Shown one piece after another: positions 38,750 through 47,859 of a stretch of 64,000 nucleotides of DNA. The notes below the pieces were generated by a model. It saw only the letters and a program-made list of their open reading frames with translations. It had not been told where the DNA came from and searched no databases. Origin of the DNA: Sipunculus nudus (Eukaryota; Annelida; Sipuncula; Golfingiida; Sipunculidae). Each line of letters begins with the position of its first letter. Positions within the stretch are counted from its first letter, which is position 1. A program made the position numbers and the translations under genes. The stretch lies in contig CM049310.1 of the NCBI GenBank assembly GCA_026874595.1, positions 66,418,056 through 66,482,055 of the forward strand, read 5' to 3'.

Positions 38750-41700
38750 TTCCGGCAAGCGTTCGACCTATGGTCGTCTAGTTTGTTTGTTTGTTTGTTT
38801 GTCACGACTCTCCAGGTCACACTTTTGCATCAATCAACTTGAAACTTACAGGCTTGATTGACAAACCGATTTCTAGGTGCCCTATTGTTTTTGGTCAACA
38901 TTGCTCCAAGGTCAAGGGTCAAGGTCACGACAGGTATGGTTAACGGTTTTTGCACTATAACTTCGCCATAAATAGGCTTATCCACTTCTGCAATAGCTCA
39001 TTTTTTTCGTCATCACCTGGCCTTTCTTTTGACATGTAGCTTACTTAAATTTGCCGTTACCATGGTTACATTTTTTGGGCAAAAATCACGGAAATTGGAA
39101 ATAACACGACCATTTTTTGTAACTTTGTCAGTTTTTAAGCTAGGCAGATCTAGTTTTCGGCATTTTATTCCACATGACCAGCTTGACACGACAGAACTGA
39201 AAGTCACGCCAAATCTCGCGCCATATCTCGTCAAACGAGAAAAAACGAGACTTCGCGGAAATGCTTATAACTCGGCGACTTTTACAGCTAGACAGGTCTG
39301 GTTTTCGGCATTTCGTTCCACCAAACAAGCTTGACACGACAGAGCTGCAAGACAGGCCAAATCTCGCACCGTATCTCGTCAAACGAGAAAACACGGGATT
39401 TCACGGAAATGCTTATAACTGGGCCAGTTTTACAGCTAGACACGTCTGGTTTTCGGCATTTAGTTCCACTAGACCAGCTTGACACGACAAGTATGCAAGT
39501 GCCGTTACCATGGTTACATTTTTTGGGCAAAAATCATGGAAATGGGAAATAACACGACCATTTTTTGTAGCTTTGTCAGTTTTTAAGCTAGGCAGATCTA
39601 GTTTTCGGCATCTTGTTCCACATGACCAGCTTGACACGACAGAACTGAAAGTCACGCCAAATCTCGCGCCATATCTCGGCAAACGAGAAAAAACGAGACT
39701 TCGCGGAAATGCTTATAACTCGGCGACTTTTACAGCTAGACAGGTCTGGTTTTCGGCATTTCGTTCCTCCAAACAAGCTTGATACGACAGAGCTGCAAGA
39801 CAGGCCAAATCTCGCACCGTATCGCGTCAAACGAGAAAACACGGGATTTCACGGATATGCTTATAACTGGGCCAGTTTTACAGCTAGACACGTCTGGTTT
39901 TCGGCATTTAGTTCCACTAGACCAGCTTGACACGACAGATATGCAAGTCTGGCAAAATCTCGCACCGTATCTCGTCAAACGAGAAAACACGAAATTTCAC
40001 GGAAATGCTTATAACTCGGCCAGTTTTACAGCTAGACAGGTCTGGTTTCCGGCATTTCCTTCCACATGACCAGCTTGACACGATAGATGTGCAAGTCAGG
40101 CCAAATCTCGCACCCTATCTCGTCAAACGAGAAAACACGAGATTTCACGGAAATGCTTATAACTCGGCGAGTTTTACAGCTAGACAGGTCTAGTTTTCGG
40201 CATTTTGTTTCACATGACCCGCTGGACATGACAGAACTGAAAGTCAGGCCGAATGTCGCACCGTATCTCGTCAAACGAGAAAACATGAGATTTCACGGCA
40301 TTAGTTATAACTCAGCGAGTTTTACAGATATACACGTCTGGTTTTCGGCATTTTGTTCCACTAGACCAGCTTGACACGACAGACATCCATGTCAGGCAAA
40401 ACCTCGCACCGTATCCCGTCAAACGAGAAAACACGAGATTTCATGGAACTGCAGCTAGATAGGTCTAGTTTCCGGCATTTTGTAATATTTGACAAACCTG
40501 ACATGACAAAACTGGAAATCTCGCCAAAGCTCGCACCATTTCCCGTCAAACGAGAAAACACGAGATTTCATGCAAATGCTTATAACTCAGCGGCTTTTAT
40601 AGCTAGACAGGTCTAGTTTTCGGCATTTCATATCATTTGGCAAGCTTGGCATGACAAACCTGAAAACGTCTCACTGCTTCTTGTCAAACGAGATAAACGG
40701 GATTTCATGAAAAAATTTTGAACTTGGTCCCTTTTACACTAGAAAGATATGCAGCTGTTAAAGGTCAGCATGCATAAATAAACATATTATCCGTTTCTGC
40801 TGCCCCCACAATGTTGCTCATTCATATGACTGTTTCTACATGCACTCTCTGTCTATCTGTCTGTATCATTTCCATTTCCGGCAAGCGCGTGACCTCTGGT
40901 CATCTTGTTTGTTGCTTGCCGGAAATCTTCGATTTCGGCAAGCATGTTCGTCAGTTGCGTATGTCTGTTTGTTGCTTGCCGGAAATCTTCGATTTCGGCA
41001 AGCATGTTCGTCAGTTGCGTATGTCTGTTTGTCTTTTTGTTTGTTGCTTGCCGGAAATCTTCGATTTCGGCAAGCATGTTCGTCAGTTGCGTATGTCTGT
41101 TTGTCTCTTTGTCTGTTTGTTGCTTGCCGGAAATCTTCGATTTCGGCAAGCATGTTCGTCAGTTGCGTATGTCTGTTTGTCTGTTTGTCTGTTTGTTTGT
41201 TTGTTTGTTTGTTTGTTTGTTTGTCACGACTCTCCAGGTCACATTTTTGCATCAATCAACTTGAAACTTACAGGCTTGATTGATAAACCGATTTCTAGGT
41301 GCCCTATTGTTTTTGGTCAACATTGCTCCAAGGTCAAGGTTCAAGGTCACGACAAGTATGGTTAACGGTTTTTGCACTATAACTTTGCCATAAATAGGCG
41401 TATCCACTTCTGCAATAGCTAATTTTTTTCGTCATCACCTGGCCTTTCTTCTGACATGTAGCTTACTTAAATTTGCCGTTACCATGGTTACATTTTTTTG
41501 GGCAAAAATCATGGAAATTGGAAATAACACGACCATTTTTTGTAACTTTGTCAATTTTTAAGCTACAGACGTCTGGTTTTGGTCATTATGTACCTTATAG
41601 GCAGCTTGACATGATAAAACTAAAAGTCTCGCCAAATCTCGCACCATTTCTTGCCAAACGAGAGTTTCCGAGATTTCATTAAATATGACCTACAGGCCGC

Positions 41701-43205
41701 ATTTTTTTAACAGTGGCTTTGAAATTGATATATTTTCTGTCATTTATAAATATCTCGAAATCAATTTTTCATTTTTGGGAAATAGCCACCAGGGGGCGTG
41801 GTACATGAAACACTGTAACATATCATTTTTCTGCAATATCTCAAAAAATATTAAACGTGACACCATTTTTTTTTGTGGTATCTGAAACTAGGAACATTGG
41901 CTTATTGCTCCGCACATGTAGCTTTGTACTGCCGTTACCATGGTTACCAAATTTTGGGGTAAAACGTGACAACTTGAAAATACGAAGTTTACCTGCTTCT
42001 ATCTCTGTTGATATTTGCCATAGAAAGGTCTGGTTTTCGGCGTTAGACAGCATCCGTCTAGTTCTTAGTCATTCAATCGCAAGTCTCGTCATATCTCGCA
42101 CCGTTTCTCGTGAAACGAGAACACGTGACCATTCAAAGAAATGCCTATAATTCTGTCATTTTTCACGCTACAGACACATGGTTTGCAGCGCTGGATAGCA
42201 GCTGACACTCGCAGTCACATTCAGGGGTCACATTGTTAGTCTCGTCAAATCTGGCGCCGTTTTTCGCCAAACCACGAAGACACGTGCCGTCGCCGCAAGT
42301 GGCGGCAGGGTCCTTACGGTGGGCGGCCGGCGTGTGCAGCGGTCCGTGACGGCCTCTCCGGGCCCCATCTATTATCATACATGTTGGAGGCACAGTCACA
42401 ACTTTATTGCTTGCCGGAAATCTTCGATTTCGGCAAGCATGTTCGTCAGTTGCGTATGTCTGTTTGTCTGTTTGTCTGTTTGTTTGTTTGTTGCTTGCCG
42501 GAAATCTTCGATTTCGGCAAGCATGTTCGTCAGTTGCGTATGTCTGTTTGTCTTTTTGTTTGTTGCTTGCCGGAAATCTTCGATTTCGGCAAGCATGTTC
42601 GTCAGTTGCGTATGTCTGTTTGTCTCTTTGTCTGTTTGTTTGTTTGTTTGTTTGTTTGTTTGTTTGTTTGTTTGTTTGTTTGTCACGACTCTCCAGGTCA
42701 CACTTTTGCATCAATCAACTTGAAACTTACAGGCTTGATTGACAAACCGATTTCTAGGTGCCCTATTGTTTTTGGTCAACATTGCTCCAAGGTCAAGGGT
42801 CAAGGTCACGACAGGTATGGTTAACGGTTTTTGCACTATAACTTCGCCATAAATAGGCTTATCCACTTCTGCAATAGCTCATTTTTTTCGTCATCACCTG
42901 GCCTTTCTTTTGATATGTAGCTTACTTAAATTTGCCGTTACCATGGTTACATTTTTTGGGCAAAAATCACGGAAATTGGAAATAACACGACCATTTTTTG
43001 TAACTTTGTCAGTTTTTAAGCTAGGCAGATCTAGTTTCCGGCATTTTGTTCCACATGACCAGCTTGACACGACAGAACTGAAAGTCACGCCAAATCTCGC
43101 GCCATATCTCGTCAAACGAGAAAAAACGAGACTTCGCGGAAATGCTTATAACTCGGCGACTTTTACAGCTAGACAGGTCTGGTTTTCGGCATTTCGTTCC
43201 ACCAA
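38096..43205 (+). repeat. Segmental duplication, copy B (5.1 kb)
   Basis: Same orientation and order as 25883-30992. Substitutions seen by eye are at 40255 and 40303 (matching 28042 and 28090). The first difference after the block is 43206 against 30993, beyond which many differences follow. The near-identity indicates a very recent duplication or an assembly duplicate. Confidence 0.9.
39143..40653 (+). repeat. 149-bp monomer array 4 (duplicate of array 1)
   Basis: Monomer for monomer the same as the array at 26930-28440, including the interruption and the shortened monomer near 40443. Confidence 0.92.
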
Positions 43206-43996
43206 TCAAGCTTGACACGACAGAGCTGCAAGACAGGCCAAATCTCGCACCGTATCTCGTCAAACGAGAAAACACGGGATTTCACGGAAATGCTTATAAC
43301 TCGGCCAGTTTTACAGCTAGACACGTCTGGTTTTCGGCATTTAGTTCCACTAGACCAGCTTGACACGACAGATATGCAAGTGCCGTTACCATGGTTACAT
43401 TTTTTGGGCAAAAATCACGGAAATTGGAATTAACACGACCATTTTTTGTAACCTTGTCAGTTTTTAAGCTAGGCAGATCTAGTTTTCCGCATTTTGTTCC
43501 ACATGACCAGCTTGACACGACAGAACTGAAAGTCACGCCAAATCTCGCGCCATATCTCGTCAAACGAGAAAAAACGAGACTTCGCGGAAATGCTCATAAC
43601 TCGGCGACTTTTACAGCTGGACAGGTCTGGTTTTCGGCATTTCGTTCCACCAATCAAGCTTGACACGACAGAGCTGCAAGACAGGCCAAATCTCGCACCG
43701 TATCTCGTCAAACGAGAAAACACGGGATTTTACGGAAATGCTTATAACTCGGCCAGTTTTACAGCTAGACACGTCTGGTTTTCGGCATTTAGTTCCACTA
43801 GACCAGCTTGACACGACAGATATGCAAGTCTGGCAAAATCTCGCACCGTATCTCGTCAAACGAGAAAACACGAAATTTCACGGAAATGCTTATAACTCGG
43901 CCAGTTTTACAGCTAGACACGTCTGGTTTCCGGCATTTCCTTCCATATGACCAGCTTGACACGCCAGAATAGAGATCAGGCCAAATCTCGCACCGG
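40877..43996 (+). repeat. Composite cassette 13, cut off at 43996
   Basis: A copy of cassette 8 up to 43205: four hairpin units at 40911-41153, three at 42406-42595. It ends in array 5 and is truncated inside a nested palindrome where unique DNA begins. Confidence 0.85.
43024..43996 (+). repeat. 149-bp monomer array 5, truncated
   Basis: About six monomers plus one GCCGTTACCATGGTTAC segment near 43381. The last monomer stops after AAATCTCGCACC at about 43995, in the left arm of the nested palindrome, and unrelated sequence follows. Confidence 0.9.
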
Positions 43997-44310
43997 GAAC
44001 AGGCTGATTCGTCCCCAAATCCATTTCGTTCTCGTCTTTTCGTACTCCCCCCTGTTTCTCCATAGGTCCGGTTCGCCCCCAGGAATGAGGTCCTCGACCT
44101 GTTCGTCCTCATATTTGCAAAAAATGGTGCCAATTCGTCCACAGTATTAAATACCTATGTCTAAACAAAACGGTATATCTGATCCCCGATACATATGACG
44201 GGTATACATTTCAGGTATTTATCGATAATTATAAATGCATTTTAGCGGATATTTCTTTTCGAGAATTGATCTGGAGATGCGTAGTAATACGCATATTCGT
44301 TCACCTAATG
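43997..44310. repeat. GACGAA-word degenerate repeat at junction
   Basis: On the minus strand, 44142-43997 shows spaced words of the type GGACGAATTGG, GGACGAACAGG, GGGCGAACCGG and GGGACGAATCAG. This is a degenerate short repeat. It begins exactly where array 5 is cut. No coding function is supported. Confidence 0.5.
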
Positions 44311-44336
44311 TGATGTCCCATGGTGAGTTTTAAGAA

Positions 44337-44490
44337 CCGGCCTGTACGGTTATTCCAAAATCAGTCATGTCTGGACAGAAGCAGCGAAAACAGCGACGGC
44401 CGGCATTTACGGTGGAAAGTACACGATTCCCTGCTTCACGGACGTGATTCCGGGTCAGAATGTTTCGGAGATTTATACGAAAGCGATGGC
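44337..44490 (+). CDS. Candidate exon A of unrecognised gene
   Basis: One frame is open and protein-like across this stretch. It includes KYTIPCFTDVIPGQNVSEIY and ends at a good donor (GCGATGGCG|GTAAGA). The upstream acceptor is uncertain; CCAAAATCAG near 44364 is one choice. The codon phase at the donor fits candidate exon B at 45424. No homology is recognised. It could be a relic or a chance frame, so confidence is low. Confidence 0.25.
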
Positions 44491-44805
44491 GGTAAGAAAT
44501 ATATATTAAATGCAATTATAGGGTATTTTTAGGCTGAGTAAAATCCAGTAAAATCCAGCACGTAGAGAGAACAAGGTGGGATACATCACGCTTGAAGTGT
44601 CGGTTCGAGATAACGAGGTGTGAAGTCGTTCAGTTTTATGACCCCGCTTATCAGTCAAGTAGCAATTGGCATTACAATGACACGTGGCCACGGCATTTAC
44701 TGTACAATAAGTAAATCATGTGATGGTTTATATATGATCAAATGGGCACAGCACTGCTTATCAGCTATTACGAAAGCGGTGTAGAAGAAATAAATCATCG
44801 CTGAA

Positions 44806-44807
<2 letters not shown>

Positions 44808-44843
<36 letters not shown>
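44808..44843. repeat. TA dinucleotide microsatellite
   Basis: An uninterrupted (TA)n run of about 36 bp inside AT-rich unique DNA. Confidence 0.95.
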
Positions 44844-44845
<2 letters not shown>

Positions 44846-45423
44846 CGTTGTTTAATATGGTTGTATATTGTATTTGATATACTTAATGAGGAATATATTT
44901 AAAGAAACATATATAAAGCTACATGCAATTGTTTTAACTAACATGTGAAATATTATGTTATTTTGTGATACAAGGTTTTTGTGTTCGCTGTAATATGTTG
45001 ATTCATTTATATGTATTGTATGAATCACTATCACATTCTATTTAATTATACTCTATTATACTACAGAATGCATCAAATGTTAAGGAATATGATTATTTAA
45101 TTAGACATAAAGGTATGAGGTTATAACATGTTTATATTACTCAGATTATATTTTATTGTGTAGTATATCTGATGTATTTACCAATATATGTTATTAATAT
45201 ATTTTTATATATGTATATATATTAATATCGCAGATATCCAGATAATCATAATGTAAATATAAATACTGATATCATTATACATGATAATCATAAGCATAAA
45301 CATAATACTATTTTATAATATTTGTTATATCAACTCCATATGCATCGTGTAGTATTCTGAAGCAATAATCTATATATTTAATAAATGCTGTATACATGTA
45401 TTTGAAAAACATTTATATAAGGT

Positions 45424-45519
45424 GGACGAGTCACGTTCATTTATAAAACAATGGCTTATTGATGTATTTGATGAAACAAGTGCGGATGCTATTAACAGTG
45501 GGCTTGTTATATTTAGGTG
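45424..45519 (+). CDS. Candidate exon B of unrecognised gene
   Basis: Frame from an AAG|GTG boundary to ATTTAG|GTGTAT, containing KQWLIDVFDETSADAINS. The frame stays open both upstream (to about 45349) and past the possible donor into the tandem duplication, ending at a TAG near 45594. Phases fit a splice to an acceptor ATCCACAG near 46392. The acceptor at 45423 lacks a pyrimidine tract. Weak support; no family recognised. Confidence 0.22.
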
Positions 45520-45535
45520 TATAAACTTCCTCTGC

Positions 45536-45674
45536 GAAACAAGGACGATTTATGGGGGGACATTACGTCGCCTCCAGGTCTTGTTTGTATAGCACTCAGG
45601 AAGCAAAACAAGGACGATTTATGGAAGAATTACGTCGCCTCCAGGCCTTGTTTGTATAGCACTCAGGAAGCACA
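45536..45674 (+). repeat. Tandem duplication, about 70 bp x2
   Basis: Two adjacent copies of AAACAAGGACGATTTATGG .. TTACGTCGCCTCCAGG(T/C)CTTGTTTGTATAGCACTCAGGAAGCA; the second is slightly shorter. A third partial TATAGCACTC follows near 45697. Confidence 0.85.
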
Positions 45675-46032
45675 ATAGACTCAAGCCGTTGGTCGTATAT
45701 AGCACTCGAACAAATATTGAAGCCAATTATATATACCATAAATCATGATATATAATTGTGGACGTGTTGTCTTTGTGGTTACGTTCACGTGAAACGGTAA
45801 ATGATATAATTATTTTTAATCTATAGCTGTTATTGAACCATTTTACACATATTGTCAGTTTGTTCGGATTGATCACTTAAAAGATATAGTGCGTTGACAA
45901 TTTAACGTATGCACATGTGGGGATGAACACATCCTAATTAAATCCAACAGGAGAGCAAAACGAGATGATTTATTCTGAAATAAATATTGTTCACTGACCT
46001 TTTTTAGTAAGAATATTGAAATCATTCTACAT

Positions 46033-46212
46033 GAAATGCTATTAATTGTCTTACTATAGTAACATACTAATCTTCATTCAATCTTCACCGTTTCTGTTGA
46101 ACAGTTGAACACATTTAAATTCATCCTTCATGACATGTTATTAATTGTTTTACTATAGTAACATTCGTATCTTAATTCAATCTTCACAGTTTTTGTTGAA
46201 CAGTTATAAAAA
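46033..46212 (+). repeat. 99-bp tandem duplication with palindrome
   Basis: Two diverged copies of a unit with ATTAATTGT(C/T)TTACTATAGTAACAT .. AATTCAATCTTCAC. Each has the perfect 12-bp palindrome TTACTATAGTAA (46051-46062 and 46150-46161). Confidence 0.8.
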
Positions 46213-46392
46213 TTCATTTATCTGTAATGTATACTTTAGCACCTTGCGTTTTTTTTAATTTGTGTTGTCTACAGCACAGCAAACATCTTCATGTAATTAT
46301 TGCATTTAAAACAATCTGATTTGTATTATTCATTTACATGATATTTAATAATCCATATATAAATCTTAAATCTCTAATACTTCAATCCACAG

Positions 46393-46608
46393 TAAAGTAT
46401 GTACTTATAAATCTTGGTATTCTTGTATCATGTATCTCGGCGAAAGAATACAATACGTTTTGAATTCTATAAAATATGGTTACATCAATGCTACTTTTAT
46501 GATCCATACAATGATGTAAAGGAACCTTCTAGGATAGACCACAGCAACATTTATCCAATGAGGAACAAGAATGCCTTACAGGGAATTCCCCTTCCAAAGT
46601 TACAGTGA
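46393..46608 (+). CDS. Candidate exon C or short ORF
   Basis: Two overlapping frames look protein-like after the acceptor ATCCACAG. One has the ATG at 46414 and ends TAG/TGA-style at 46606-46608, with IRFEFYKIWLHQCYFYDPYN near its start. The other, in phase with exon B, runs to a TAA near 46518. Only one can be real. No family is recognised and a relic broken by a frameshift is also possible. Confidence 0.22.
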
Positions 46609-46926
46609 GTTATTACTCACATAATGTCATAAAAATGTCACGTTCTGCAATTATGCAATAGGCTGGGTATTTTATGAAATAACACCCCCTTGAGGAAGAC
46701 CCATATATCTATAATTAATCAGGAAATATATTGAAATGGACCAGGAAGTTATATCGACCGATGAACATTAATCTCCATTTCCTCACGGAAATAACTGTTT
46801 CATAACATCCCAAGCCTATTGAAAATCACGAAAGCGTAATTTATATGTCATATTTTTTTTAGAAATATTTAACAATAACGTTAAGAGGGGGGTTTTGAGG
46901 AAGTTTTGCCATTGTGTTATATTTAC

Positions 46927-46934
46927 TATAAAAG
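46927..46934 (+). promoter_or_regulatory. TATA box of RING-finger gene
   Basis: TATAAAAG lies 25 bp before the ATG at 46952. A start about 30 bp downstream would fall at or just after this ATG, so the mRNA may be leaderless-like or use a later Met (residue 37). Confidence 0.55.
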
Positions 46935-46951
46935 GGAGAGCCAACCGATAG

Positions 46952-47817
46952 ATGCTATTATTTGAAGACAGAATTCCAGATCGAATTCAGCTGTTCAACA
47001 AATCTTACACAGGTAGGCTGATTTCATATTATCTAAAGTGTGTTCATGCATGCAGCGAAATGACACGTTATTACTGCTCCACGCAAGCTGTTCTCAGGTT
47101 CATCAACGTGGACGCCTGGCGTGTAAATTCGCCCCTGCCGTTTCATACAATCAACGAAATTGAGTTCGTAGCATTTCTGAGTGCATTATCAGATATCTTG
47201 TGGTTGACAAAATCGCTACTGAGACAGATGAGACGATACGACCTCTTAAGCCATGCGTTCAGTGATACCGACATCGATCGTTTATACACACATCAAGACG
47301 TACGACGTCTAATCAGAAGTCTGTACGTGAACAATTCAATCAGAACATTTAAAAATCTGTTACTACTCAGACTTTGCGTTCAGGTGGTCAGACAGAGGCG
47401 TGCTGATAATTTCATTCGTATGTTTCTGCCACCACAATTGGACTTTCGAATAACAGGAAGACAGCGGAACCGAAGTGAAACAAATAACTCACTACACGAC
47501 ACAGGTCGCCTGACTGATGATTTGAGCACCCATGATTCGAATAATGCACCAATGGTCTCAAATGATCTCGACATCAGGGTACGACTGGAACAAGCCAACA
47601 ATGAAATCGCACGTCTGAGATCCGTCAACGAACAAGAATTGTTTATGTGCAAAATCTGTCTGACAGAGGTTGTTAATTGTGTATTAAAAAATGTGGACAT
47701 GCATATTGCCGTGACTGTCTTATAGAAAATTTAAGTAGCAGCACTTCTGCTGGAATTAAGTGTCCGAAATGCAGAAAAAACACAAGACGTGGTGACATAA
47801 TTACGTTGTACATATAA
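46952..47817 (+). CDS. RING-finger protein, frame broken in the RING
   Basis: A single-exon gene. The uninterrupted frame runs 46952-47725 (257 aa). Residues 20-165 are helical and unrecognised, 170-205 are polar linker, and 205-232 look like a short coiled coil (RVRLEQANNEIARLR). From C233 a C3HC4 RING begins: C233-x2-C236, C243. The CGH, C-x2-C and CPKC parts follow in the -1 frame from 47692 and end at a TAA at 47815-47817, a natural RING C-terminus. The break is at the A6 run 47686-47691; the heptamer A_AAA_AAT is in the phase required for -1 slippage. RING proteins are usually ubiquitin ligases. C-terminal RINGs of this type occur in animal IAP-like proteins and in mollusc herpesviruses. 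Either programmed slippage, a homopolymer error or a recent pseudogene would explain it. The DNA is AT-rich like its surroundings. Confidence 0.72.
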
Positions 47818-47850
47818 TATTGTAACAGTATGCATGTATTCTGTTGATAA

Positions 47851-47856
47851 AATAAA
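47851..47856 (+). terminator. Polyadenylation signal AATAAA
   Basis: AATAAA lies 34 nt after the stop at 47817, well placed for the RING-finger gene. Its position supports the longer, -1-frame end as the true end. Confidence 0.6.
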
Positions 47857-47859
47857 TCA

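Noticed and set aside
44320-44532. 70-aa ORF starting MVSFKNRPVRLF
   Set aside because: It overlaps candidate exon A in another frame, runs past a good splice donor into AT-rich DNA, and is less protein-like.
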